Source: Pseudeuparius sepicola
Taxonomy: Eukaryota; Arthropoda; Insecta; Coleoptera; Anthribidae
Reading direction: 5' to 3'
Assembly: GCA_963920635.1 (NCBI GenBank)
Contig: OY987306.1
Span: 11,488,001 to 11,552,000 of the forward strand
DNA length: 64,000 nt
The notes below the pieces were generated by a model. That model did not search any database, was not told where the DNA came from, and was given only the letters and a program-made list of their open reading frames with translations. Position 1 is the stretch's first letter. The number at the start of each line of letters is the position of its first letter. Positions 32,866 to 41,058 of the stretch are shown here, in pieces. The translations under genes were made by a program, and so were the position numbers.

Positions 32866-32972
32866 CAATATAAACAATTTTTCTAATATATATTTTGTTC
32901 TCAATAGAAATTTCTTCAGTTCAGTTCTCTAACTTAACATTAGTCATTTCTGAAGTGAAAAAACTTGACATC
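32866..32972 (+). promoter_or_regulatory. Promoter and leader of the spliced gene
   Basis: TATAAAC at about 32868 and ATATATATTTTG at about 32886 are followed by TCAGTTCAGTT near 32917. The latter pair has standard TATA-Inr spacing, and the ATG is 32973. Confidence 0.5.
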
Positions 32973-33896
32973 ATGCAGTGCAGTGGGGCTAATATACTCC
33001 AAGACATTATCATAACGGTAAGTTGAATGAAAAATATTATTTTTTAATTATTTTGATGGTTTTCTCGTTGAGAAGATGAATTTTTATTGGTTATTAATTT
33101 GACAGAGAGTTAATTTTGTCAAATACATCAAATTATGTTCGACTTTAACTGCAATTAATCTATTGTAGATCACTATGGATCTTCTTTCTTGGTTTTAACT
33201 TAAACTATAATTATAAATGAAAAATGCAATACTTCACAGTTTATATGTAAACAATATATCAGTAGTGTGGAAACTAGTAAAAATGAGCTCTCTGTATTCT
33301 GTTCTTCTCTGTAATGAAATGCAAAATAATTTTAAAAAGTTTAAAAAAATTAAAGGTGAAAAATATGCTCATATTAATGATTTCTCTCTTTGTTACAGCC
33401 CTTGAACCAGAACAATGGTTCAACGGTCGATTTGTTCACCCTGCTAGGAGGGCAACAAACAACACAACCTGAACCTCAACCCGAACCTCAGCCAGCTCCA
33501 TCAACGAAGAATCCATCACCAGCAAGGAGTGGCAAAGGCAAAGGCAAGGGAAAAAATATGGCCCTTTTAGAAGCAACGAGGGTGGAGGACGACAACATAA
33601 GTTGCATCAGCGAGGCATCAGCTCGATGTAACGAGGAAGATTTCTTCACCACACAAGAAATCAGGGGGCAAAGCCCAATGGCATATTTGCTAAAAATTAA
33701 TAAGCAAGCAAATGTGTTCTGTAAAAGGAAGAACGGGGACATCAAGGTGCAGAGGAATTCTCTTCGCGAACAGCTTGCAAAGGTGGATGTGAGGAAGAAA
33801 AAAATTCTGCAAGAAATGGAAAGATTAACACGAGAAGAATCTGAAAACAACAACCTAATGAAGAAATTTCAAGAATTTTTTGAGTGTAATTTTTAG
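32973..33896 (+). CDS. Spliced gene: 180-aa basic/coiled-coil protein
   Basis: Two exons are proposed. Exon 1 is 32973-33017 (15 codons, ATG to ACG) and ends at a consensus donor ACG|GTAAGT. Exon 2 is 33399-33896, following the acceptor TTTGTTACAG. Splicing is in phase 0, so the frame is kept. The intron is 381 bp, AT-rich and contains stops. The protein has a short hydrophobic start, a proline/glutamine segment of PEPQ repeats, a GKGKGKGK basic stretch, an acidic middle and a C-terminal coiled coil (about 130-170) rich in K, E and L. No domain is recognised. The composition suggests a nucleic-acid-binding or regulatory protein. Without exon 1 the open frame has no ATG, which supports the splice model. 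Confidence 0.7.
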
Positions 33897-34108
33897 TTTT
33901 ACATGTATTATAGTTATATTTTAATATACATATAATTTACCAATTTGATCATCATTTCTTAACCTAAAACACACATTTTGAAACTTAAATCTCATTAAAA
34001 AAGAATTCAAGTGATCAGTGTCTAAGCAAAAACAACATTTTGAAACTTTCATACTATCTGAAAGGAAGTGATAAGAAAAGAAAAGGTAAGTATACACATT
34101 CATTTTCT

Positions 34109-34300
34109 TTATACATGATACAGGGGAAAAAAACAACACTCATTTTTAATAGTTTTTATTAAATTCAAATTAATATTAGCAATTTTCTTACTTATCTCAT
34201 ACATTTTAATTTCATGCTTTAAATCATCTAGAGATTTCAAATATATTTGAAGTTTCCTTCGATGGTACATATTCAACAGTCTAATCTCGGAAGTTTTCAT
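34109..34300 (-). CDS. Small lysine-rich helical protein, 63 aa
   Basis: Its ATG overlaps the stop of the 103-aa gene upstream as ATGA (34297-34300). The protein is predicted helical, with many Lys and Ile/Leu (HRRKLQIYLKSLDDLKHEIK), and looks like a short coiled coil. No family is recognised. The four-base overlap suggests coupled translation with its neighbour. Shortness makes the call uncertain. Confidence 0.5.
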   Translation of the reverse strand: MKTSEIRLLNMYHRRKLQIYLKSLDDLKHEIKMYEISKKIANINLNLIKTIKNECCFFPLYHV

Positions 34301-34608
34301 TCTTCCAGGGAAAATTCAAAATTCGTGGTTCTACCTTCTGTTGGCCCAAGGCTTATTAAAAACACCTTCTGTCCACGCTCAATTTCCCTATTTATTTCTA
34401 TAATCTGTTGCGTAGTGAATTTGTCTGTAAATCTTTGCGGTAGCACAGTGTAAAATGTAAAAAATTCCACAGAAACTCTTTCTGTATACTGTGTGCAAAC
34501 TCTTCTAAACGATAATACTTGAAGCTCGCATCCAATTTCTATACGTCGAGCCTTCATGAATGGTTTAATCAACGATTTCTGATTTAGCTGATTAAAGAAC
34601 GTCTCCAT
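34297..34608 (-). CDS. Paralogue of the terminal-repeat protein, 103 aa
   Basis: The start is ATG 34608; a TTG four codons upstream is not needed. The sequence has alternating strands (IEIGCELQVLSFRRV, VSVEFFTFYTVLPQRFTDKF) and a final VFLISLGPTEGRTTNFEF. It shares LPxRxTxxF (56-64) and the closing NFEF with the 106-aa terminal-repeat protein at the same relative place, so the two are probably distant paralogues. A small beta-barrel (OB-like) nucleic-acid-binding role is inferred only. The gene is divergent from PolB with a 144-bp shared intergenic region, and its stop overlaps the next minus-strand ATG. Confidence 0.7.
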   Translation of the reverse strand: METFFNQLNQKSLIKPFMKARRIEIGCELQVLSFRRVCTQYTERVSVEFFTFYTVLPQRFTDKFTTQQIIEINREIERGQKVFLISLGPTEGRTTNFEFSLEE

Positions 34609-34752
34609 TTTAAGACGCAAAACTCACTGGAGAAATAAATGAACTCGTTAATGTATTTCAACTTGAATAAAGCAGTGGGGGAAAACTCTACTATTTAAGT
34701 TATAACCTTCTCAGTTTTGTCTCATTGCTTTGTCATACTCACACATCTTAAA
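34609..34752. promoter_or_regulatory. Divergent promoter between 103-aa gene and PolB
   Basis: On the plus strand TATTTAAG (34690-34697) is followed by TTCTCAGTTTTG with an initiator TCAGT at 34711-34715. No clear TATA box was found for the minus-strand gene. Confidence 0.45.
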
Positions 34753-37700
34753 ATGTCAGCAGAAATCGGGACGGTAAGTGATGACATTATTAAAACGCTT
34801 GAAAAAGTGTTTACGCTTATTAATAATTCTGATGATGCTACTTTAGCACATTGGAAAAAAATAATAAATGTAAACATCCGGTTAGTTCATAAAGCATTGA
34901 AAAAGGCTGACTGTAATCATGGCACTCGGATTAAATTGCAAACGAACTTGAGTCATTTGAAACGATTTAAAGTGTACTTAAAAAAATTACAACATGTTGG
35001 AACAGGTCAACGTAAGCGGGAAAGTAGAAGTGATAGGGTGAAGTGGGAGGATATAAAATCAATTTTTAATAATCGTATACGCACGGGTGTTATAATTAAT
35101 TTAAAGCACATAGATATTCTGCAGTTTTTTAAAGACGCGTTTTTTGTTTTTAAGACTCGCATTAATAGGATCTTAAGATCATTCAATATAATTAAAGTAA
35201 ATGCTGTCTTTTGTGGGGAATTTATTAAAAAGTCTGGTGATCAGGAGATACTTGAGAATAAGTATTTTAATACAAACAATGAAATAATCGATCAAGGAAC
35301 ACAGTTAAAACAATGGTTTGAAAGCAATATTATTGAAAAAATTTTAGCTGCCATTGAGTCCTTCGAACATCAGGAGTCCGGTTGGACTCTTCACAGAATC
35401 TTAAGTTTGGAAGTTAACATAAACAAGGTAGAGATGGGAAACGGTGGTAGATCTTACATAAACCTCCCAGAATCAATACAATCTAAACAGGCTTGTATTA
35501 ACATTCAAAATGATGATAATCTTTGTTTTGCTTGGAGTGTTGTATCAGCTCTATATCCACCTGTTGGAAGACCACACCGTACATCCTCATATCCCCACCC
35601 TTCGACCGTTTTAAACCTAGATGGCCTTGAATTTCCTATAACTCTAAGCCAAATAGCAAAATTCGAAAAACTGAATAATATATCGGTAAATGTGTATGTT
35701 CTAGAGTTAGTGTCAAATGAAGACAAATCAAGCTCTTTTATAACTTCTCCGGCTCGTTTAACTAAAAACAAAATGGAAAAACATGCTAATTTACTTCTAG
35801 TTCAGGATACATATTTTCCGAAAGTCGGTGAGCATGAAGCTCTCCCTATCGATGAATCATCAACCGAAATCAATTATCATTACTGTTGGGTTAAAAATTT
35901 ATCGAGATTAATAGCATCCCAAACTAATAAACATAAAGGTAGGATGTTTGTTTGTGATAGATGTTTAAATTATTACTCATCCCAAGAAAAATTAAATGAA
36001 CACATTGAATATTGTCAAGACATAAACAACTGCAAAGTATCATTTCCGAAAAATAAGTATATTGAATTTAAAAATTATATCCATAAGGAAAAAGTACCAT
36101 TTATTATTTATGCTGATTTTGAATCAATTCTAAAACCTTATGATGAATCACAGTGTTTAAATACTGCTAAATATCAGAAACATGAAGCTTTTAGCGCAGG
36201 CTACTATTTTAAATGTGATTATGACGATACATTATCTTTTTATAAGAGTTATCGTGGTATTGATTGCATGACTTGGTTTGCAAATGAAATGGAAAATATA
36301 GCACTCTCTGTTGCTTCAAAGTTAAAAAATAATGAGCCAATGAGTGAATCTATAAGTTTAAAAAATGCAAGTGCTACGTGTCACATATGTGAAAAACCGT
36401 TTAATTCTAACGATATAATAGTACGTGACCATGATCATATGACATCACGTTTTTGCGGATACGCCCACCAAGCGTGTAACTTAAATTACAGAAACTCCTT
36501 TGTAGTACCCATAGTATTTCATAACTTTAGTGGGTACGACAGTCATTTTATTATAAGAGATCTTGCTAAAAAGCATAATGTGACATTGCTTCCAATAAAC
36601 AAGGAAAAATATATTAGTTTTACAGTTTCTGATACCGATACTGAAGTTAAATTTAGATTCATCGACTCCTTTAAATTTTTAGGCTTCTCTTTGGATACAT
36701 TAGCATCGTCTCTCAATAAAGGGGACTTTATTAATACCCAAAAGGAATTTAGTGATGTATCTTCAAACAATCTAGATCTGTTAACCAAAAAGGGGATATT
36801 TTGTTATGATTATATCGATAACATAAATAAACTTCATGAAAAGTGTTTACCACCAGTCGAGCAATTCTATAGCAAGTTAAACGATACTCACATTAGTCAA
36901 AGCGATTACAGACATGCTCAGTTAGTTTGGGATAAATTTAATATTCAAAGTTTAGGTGAATATAGTGACCTATATCTCAAGACGGACATTATGATACTTA
37001 CCGATATCTTTCAGAACTTTAGGAAAACTTGTATAAAGAATTATGGTTTGGATCCGGCTTGGTACTACACTTTACCGGGATATACTTGGGACTGTATGCT
37101 TAAATATACTGGATGTCGATTAGAAACCTTTCAAGATATTGATATATTAATGTTTTTTGAGAAAGGAGTGAGAGGGGGGATAAGCCAATGTTGTAATAGA
37201 TATTCTGAGGCAAACAACAAATACATGAAAAATTATGATCCTAACAATCCTTCCAAATACTTACTTTATCTGGATGTAAACAATTTATACGGGTGGGCAA
37301 TGGGGGAATCTCTTCCTTACGGTAACTTCCAATGGGTTGATACAAACATTAACGTGATGAATATTCCGGATAACGGTCCAGAAGGATACGTTTTAGAAGT
37401 CGATTTAGACTATCCGGAAAATTTACATGACCCCCATAAAGACCTACCGTTTTGCGCAGAACATTCTAAACCACCAAATTCTAAACTTCCCAAACTTATG
37501 ACAACTCTCAATTCAAAAGAGAAGTATGTTGTACACTACAGGGCTCTTAAACAAGCGTTAAGTCACGGTTTAACTTTAAAAAAGATTCATAGGGTTTTAA
37601 AATTTAGTCAGTCTGCCTGGCTAGCTCCTTACATTAAATTTAATACAGAATTAAGGACAAGAGCTAAGTTTAATTTTGAAAAAACAGTAATTAAATTGAT

Positions 37701-38493
37701 GGTTAATGCTGTATACGGTAAGACCATGGAAAATATTCGCAAACATAGAAATGTAAAATTGGTTAGAAAATGGGAAGGTAGGTACGGAGCTAAGAATTTA
37801 ATTGCTAGCCCGGCTTTTAACAGCCGATTAATTTTTGATACAGATTTAGTTGCAATTGAACTGAATAAAACTGAAATCGTTTTTACAAAACCCCTGTACA
37901 TCGGGATGGCTATACTCGATATCTCAAAGACGTGTGCTTATAATTTTCATTATGATTACATGTTGCAAAAATATTCAACTGACCAGTGTAAACTACTTTA
38001 TACGGATACGGATAGCTTACTTTATGAAATAAAATGTGATGATGTGTATGATGAAGTCATAAAGCGAGACTTGTATCGTTTCGATACCAGCGATTATTCG
38101 GTTGATAATCAGTATAATATACCGCTTGTAAATAAAAAAGTACCAGGTCTTATGAAAGATGAACTTAATGGAAAAATAATGACTCACTTTGTTGGCCTTA
38201 GGTCAAAAATGTACACGTTTCTGATTGAAGGCGAGCAATGTATTAAAAAATCAAAGGGGATTAAGTATGGTGTTGTTAAGAATTATTTAACTTTCGACGA
38301 TTATGCAAATTGCTTATTTAAGAAGAAGCAAAAAACCGCTACTCAATGCACTATTCGTTCATTTGCTCATAATGTTTTCAGTATTAAACAAACAAAAATT
38401 GCACTCAGCCCTTTCGATGATAAGCGATACTTAGTTAATAATGTTGTCACTCTACCGTGGGGACACTACAGTATTCCACAAATCGAGAACTAA
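34753..38493 (+). CDS. Protein-primed family B DNA polymerase, 1246 aa
   Basis: The replicative polymerase of the element. The start is ATG 34753; the frame is open 12 codons further upstream but from a TTG. Residues 1-390 hold a weakly defined N-terminal domain where a terminal-protein-like primer region may lie. A C2H2 finger is at 401-423 (CDRC...HIEYC). The exonuclease has Exo I YADFES (Asp455, Glu457), Exo II HNFSGYDSHF (Asp596) and Exo III YSDLYLKTD (Tyr737, Asp745). Between Exo I and Exo II lies a Cys/His module (CHIC about 543, RDHDH, AHQACN), an endonuclease VII-like zinc motif usual in Polinton PolB. Polymerase motif A is YLDVNNLYG (Asp841), motif B KLMVNAVYGKT (977-990) and motif C YTDTDS (1083-1088). 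All catalytic residues are present. Length and motif order fit a complete enzyme. Confidence 0.97.
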   Translation: MSAEIGTVSDDIIKTLEKVFTLINNSDDATLAHWKKIINVNIRLVHKALKKADCNHGTRIKLQTNLSHLKRFKVYLKKLQHVGTGQRKRESRSDRVKWEDIKSIFNNRIRTGVIINLKHIDILQFFKDAFFVFKTRINRILRSFNIIKVNAVFCGEFIKKSGDQEILENKYFNTNNEIIDQGTQLKQWFESNIIEKILAAIESFEHQESGWTLHRILSLEVNINKVEMGNGGRSYINLPESIQSKQACINIQNDDNLCFAWSVVSALYPPVGRPHRTSSYPHPSTVLNLDGLEFPITLSQIAKFEKLNNISVNVYVLELVSNEDKSSSFITSPARLTKNKMEKHANLLLVQDTYFPKVGEHEALPIDESSTEINYHYCWVKNLSRLIASQTNKHKGRMFVCDRCLNYYSSQEKLNEHIEYCQDINNCKVSFPKNKYIEFKNYIHKEKVPFIIYADFESILKPYDESQCLNTAKYQKHEAFSAGYYFKCDYDDTLSFYKSYRGIDCMTWFANEMENIALSVASKLKNNEPMSESISLKNASATCHICEKPFNSNDIIVRDHDHMTSRFCGYAHQACNLNYRNSFVVPIVFHNFSGYDSHFIIRDLAKKHNVTLLPINKEKYISFTVSDTDTEVKFRFIDSFKFLGFSLDTLASSLNKGDFINTQKEFSDVSSNNLDLLTKKGIFCYDYIDNINKLHEKCLPPVEQFYSKLNDTHISQSDYRHAQLVWDKFNIQSLGEYSDLYLKTDIMILTDIFQNFRKTCIKNYGLDPAWYYTLPGYTWDCMLKYTGCRLETFQDIDILMFFEKGVRGGISQCCNRYSEANNKYMKNYDPNNPSKYLLYLDVNNLYGWAMGESLPYGNFQWVDTNINVMNIPDNGPEGYVLEVDLDYPENLHDPHKDLPFCAEHSKPPNSKLPKLMTTLNSKEKYVVHYRALKQALSHGLTLKKIHRVLKFSQSAWLAPYIKFNTELRTRAKFNFEKTVIKLMVNAVYGKTMENIRKHRNVKLVRKWEGRYGAKNLIASPAFNSRLIFDTDLVAIELNKTEIVFTKPLYIGMAILDISKTCAYNFHYDYMLQKYSTDQCKLLYTDTDSLLYEIKCDDVYDEVIKRDLYRFDTSDYSVDNQYNIPLVNKKVPGLMKDELNGKIMTHFVGLRSKMYTFLIEGEQCIKKSKGIKYGVVKNYLTFDDYANCLFKKKQKTATQCTIRSFAHNVFSIKQTKIALSPFDDKRYLVNNVVTLPWGHYSIPQIEN

Positions 38494-38580
38494 GCTATTG
38501 TATATAGCTAAGAAACAATAATTGTTTCATTTAATCCCTCCCTGCTAATAGATTAGTCATACCTCCCACAACTTGCAGAG

Positions 38581-38588
38581 TATATATA
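38581..38588 (+). promoter_or_regulatory. TATA box of the CHHC-finger gene
   Basis: TATATATA lies 51 bp before the ATG at 38632, following the PolB stop by about 90 bp. Confidence 0.6.
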
Positions 38589-38631
38589 GCAGAGAAACCT
38601 AACAGTCTTTACAACATTATCCAAAGTCAAC

Positions 38632-38847
38632 ATGTTCAACCAACAGCTAGCAGACCAACAGGGACTGGTTTCCTGTCCATATGTCAACAGTCATAAAATT
38701 AAGAAGTCACGCCTACGGATGCACTTGTTGAAATGTCGGAGGCAGTTGAATCATGTTCCCGAGGTCAACTGGCAAGAGTATTTCGAACGAATTAATAAAG
38801 AAGAATTAATCACCTTCAGGAATCCACCTCGGATTAGACCAGAGTAA
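38632..38847 (+). CDS. CHHC zinc-finger protein (GTSF1/U11-48K type), 71 aa
   Basis: Residues 14-35 carry VSCPYVNSHKIKKSRLRMHL and LKC: Cys15, His21, His31 and Cys35 with the CPY and HLxxC setting. This is the CHHC zinc finger found in GTSF1/Asterix, U11-48K and TRM13, which binds RNA. GTSF1 has two such fingers and an acidic tail and works with Piwi in transposon silencing. Here there is one finger and a short tail with aromatic residues (VNWQEYFERI). ATG 38632 follows its own TATA box. Possible roles are RNA binding or interference with the piRNA pathway; both are inference. Confidence 0.8.
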   Translation: MFNQQLADQQGLVSCPYVNSHKIKKSRLRMHLLKCRRQLNHVPEVNWQEYFERINKEELITFRNPPRIRPE

Positions 38848-38858
38848 TTTTGTGTGAA

Positions 38859-38865
38859 TATAAAA
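38859..38865 (+). promoter_or_regulatory. TATA box of the zinc-ribbon gene
   Basis: TATAAAA directly after the stop of the CHHC gene, 62 bp before the ATG at 38921. Confidence 0.55.
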
Positions 38866-38920
38866 GAAGTTCCAATATTTGTTAACTTTATTAACACAAG
38901 TTCCAACTGAATACAACACC

Positions 38921-39064
38921 ATGCCTGTGTCAATAAAATATAAATGTACAACATGCGGTGGGGCAACTGATACACCCAATACTTCATGTATTCCATGTAG
39001 CACCAAGAATTTATTCAAAGATGTGACAAAACACATTCCTTCACATTATTTTAGTCCTAAATAA
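38921..39064 (+). CDS. Zinc-ribbon miniprotein, 47 aa
   Basis: Not recognised as a named family. It has CTTC and CIPC spaced by ten residues, so C-x2-C-x10-C-x2-C, a compact zinc ribbon. The ATG at 38921 is preferred to the TTG 42 bases upstream. It has its own TATAAAA box, and AATAAA overlaps the stop codon (39060-39065). The independent promoter and the intact cysteine pattern support a real gene despite its size. Such small ribbons often bind nucleic acid or a polymerase. Confidence 0.6.
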   Translation: MPVSIKYKCTTCGGATDTPNTSCIPCSTKNLFKDVTKHIPSHYFSPK

Positions 39065-39110
39065 ATGTATTAGGGTAATAAAAGATTTATTATGTTTGTG
39101 TGTTTTTTAT

Positions 39111-39788
39111 TTAATAAAACCTCCTCCTATACAAATCAGCTAATACAAACTCCTCGTTCAATGAGAGAAGCTCAAAAATACAGTATGCATTAATATTATC
39201 TGATACAGTACATAGTGATTTTATAATATCTATAGCATTTATATTATAGTTGTATTTTAATAACAAATCATTCACTTCATCTAACATATTATAATAAAAA
39301 TCCAATAAGTTATATTTTAATATTAAATTAATTTTTGAGGTTATTTTACAATCAATTGTAAGCAATTGCATTACATCGTTAGCAGTGAAATAAAAATGAA
39401 TATCGTCTTTAGAAAGCACAATCATCAAATAGTTGACACCTGGGTACACGCTCAATTTCAAATTGGAGCTGAATTCTTTTGGTGGTATTGCAACATCTTC
39501 ACCCAATTTTTCAAGGATTTTGTTGAATTCCACTGTTAACTGGAACCATTCAAAACGGTCCATGGATATAGGATTTGACGGATCGAGCAGGTTTATAATT
39601 TGCACTGCTGGTTTGAAGAATCGTAGAGGGCTGAGTCCACAGTTTATCACATACAGATTTTCCGGCTTGAGCACAAATTGTGTACTTAGCAACAGCTGCT
39701 TTTCATTGTGGACCGCTTCATCATAACTATTCAAAACACGATTAACCTCGTTATTTTCACTGCTAGTGCTGTACCCCGATTCACTCAT
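39111..39788 (-). CDS. Unknown protein with PC4-like segment, 225 aa
   Basis: It begins four bases after the integrase stop, so the two are probably translated from one mRNA. Residues 1-30 are polar and serine-rich. Residues 57-93 (FFKPAVQIINL, ISMDRFEWFQLTVEFNKIL) resemble the strand-plus-helix pattern of PC4-like single-strand-binding proteins, where a hydrophobic strand is followed by an E-W-x2-L helix. The rest is rich in Leu, Asn and Asp and predicted mainly helical. The PC4 comparison is from pattern only. AATAAA-type signals near 39110 on the minus strand mark the end of the block, convergent with the zinc-ribbon gene. Confidence 0.65.
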   Translation of the reverse strand: MSESGYSTSSENNEVNRVLNSYDEAVHNEKQLLLSTQFVLKPENLYVINCGLSPLRFFKPAVQIINLLDPSNPISMDRFEWFQLTVEFNKILEKLGEDVAIPPKEFSSNLKLSVYPGVNYLMIVLSKDDIHFYFTANDVMQLLTIDCKITSKINLILKYNLLDFYYNMLDEVNDLLLKYNYNINAIDIIKSLCTVSDNINAYCIFELLSLNEEFVLADLYRRRFY

Positions 39789-39792
39789 GGTG

Positions 39793-40737
39793 TCAAACTA
39801 CATCTGTGGCCCTTATCCAGGAGTCATGTGTTTTATCGAAACCCAACCAGCGAACCAGCACTTTATCCCCCCTCCTTCTTAAAACTTTCTCCACAAGGTA
39901 AACATTTGGATTTGCTGCTTTTTGCAATTCCTCGCTGTAAAAGCCACCCTTTATCGGATTCCCCTGCACATCTTCAAGCAAATAAGTTATGGGTGTGGTT
40001 TTTTGAATTTTAACAATTTTAAATAATTCCGTGCTCCAATTAGGGGTGTAGCCCTTCTCAAAAACATGCTTGGCTTTGCTGATGCGAACCATATCGCCCT
40101 TTTTGAACTTTGATATTTTAAAAACTGTAGGATAGCTGAAGGTTCTAAGTAAAGCAGCCTCGTTACTTTTATTTACATCTTTTGGCCTCATTCCAGTAGT
40201 TCTATGTCTTCTGTTATTGTATTTATCAACAATTGTAGATAATATATCAATCCACTTATATGTGCCATTTAGGCTAAAGTATTTAAATAATCGTTCCTTT
40301 AACGTACGTATAACCCTCTCCACTATTGCAGCTTTTGTTATGCTAAAGGTACTATAATGATTAATTTTAAACTTTTTCATGATATTTTGAAAATGGGAGT
40401 TGTAGAATTCTTTTCCATGATCACTTTGCAAGTTTCGTGGATGCCGTTGAGAGTTTTTCAGTATTTTATCAAAGGCCTTTGTCACTTCTTCACCAGTCTT
40501 AGATTTAAGGGCTTCACACCAAACGTACTTGGAAAAACAGTCAATTACTACAAGAATAAACTTAAATTTGTTATTGTGAGCTGTATATTGATCTAACTGG
40601 GCGAGGTCAACCTGCCAGAGGTCATCCAATCCTTTAATAATGGTCCGACGACGAGGGTATTTTTTCAATGCTCGTCTGTGTAATTCATTCACAATTTGAA
40701 TCTTTTCTTTACTATGCTTTGTTTTCGTTGCTTTCAT
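39793..40737 (-). CDS. Retroviral-type integrase with chromodomain, 314 aa
   Basis: Inserts the element into the genome, making the 6-bp duplication. The catalytic core has Asp44 (WQVDLAQL), Asp106 (LQSDHGKEFYN) and Glu140 (AAIVERVIRTLK), all present. Before it lies the basic linker KKYPRRRTIIKGLDDLW. Residues about 185-270 are the small C-terminal beta domain (FKKGDMVRISKAKHVFEKGY). Residues 275-314 form a chromodomain (VYLVEKVLRRRGDKVLVRWL, then HDSWI). The chromodomain could direct insertion by binding histone marks; that is inference. Its start overlaps the upstream fibre-like gene by 26 bp. The enzyme appears complete. Confidence 0.95.
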   Translation of the reverse strand: MKATKTKHSKEKIQIVNELHRRALKKYPRRRTIIKGLDDLWQVDLAQLDQYTAHNNKFKFILVVIDCFSKYVWCEALKSKTGEEVTKAFDKILKNSQRHPRNLQSDHGKEFYNSHFQNIMKKFKINHYSTFSITKAAIVERVIRTLKERLFKYFSLNGTYKWIDILSTIVDKYNNRRHRTTGMRPKDVNKSNEAALLRTFSYPTVFKISKFKKGDMVRISKAKHVFEKGYTPNWSTELFKIVKIQKTTPITYLLEDVQGNPIKGGFYSEELQKAANPNVYLVEKVLRRRGDKVLVRWLGFDKTHDSWIRATDVV

Positions 40738-41017
40738 TATGTTTTTGATATTCCAAAACCCTTATTCTATACAAAATTTCACGCAGTTGTTTTTCCTGAA
40801 TTTCAATATGTGACTGTAAGGCTTTTTTTATTTCAGAAAGTGAATCATCGACGTATTTTTTGTTAGTTGCATCACCTAATACTTTCGGAGCCTTAAGATT
40901 GCTGATTTTTAAATTTCTCGCATCTATATGACCTTCAGGAGTAAAAGTTAAACCGCCTGTGTGAACACTTGGCCGTGAATAAATTCTTGAATACTGACCA
41001 AACTTATTAATACTCAT
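40712..41017 (-). CDS. Fibre-like coiled-coil protein, 101 aa
   Basis: N terminus FGQYSRIYSR, then a beta-like segment (TGGLTFTPEGHIDARNLKIS), then GDATNKKYVDDSLSEIKKAL and a coiled coil to the end. The DAxNKKYVD motif before a coiled coil is common in trimeric fibre and tail-collar proteins of viruses, so a trimeric vertex fibre or spike is plausible (inference). ATG 41017 follows a TATA box (TATAAATA on the minus strand, 41058-41051). The last 26 bases overlap the integrase start, so integrase is likely translated from the same mRNA. Confidence 0.7.
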   Translation of the reverse strand: MSINKFGQYSRIYSRPSVHTGGLTFTPEGHIDARNLKISNLKAPKVLGDATNKKYVDDSLSEIKKALQSHIEIQEKQLREILYRIRVLEYQKHNESNENKA

Positions 41018-41050
41018 GTTGTGACTGGTGATAACCTTGTAATGCGCTTG

Positions 41051-41058
41051 TATTTATA
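41051..41058 (-). promoter_or_regulatory. TATA box of the fibre/integrase unit
   Basis: TATAAATA on the minus strand, about 34 bp before ATG 41017, just ahead of the stop of the upstream gene. Confidence 0.55.

Noticed and set aside
33217..33405. 62-codon ATG frame before the spliced gene
   Set aside because: It lies within the proposed intron and runs over the acceptor site; no features.
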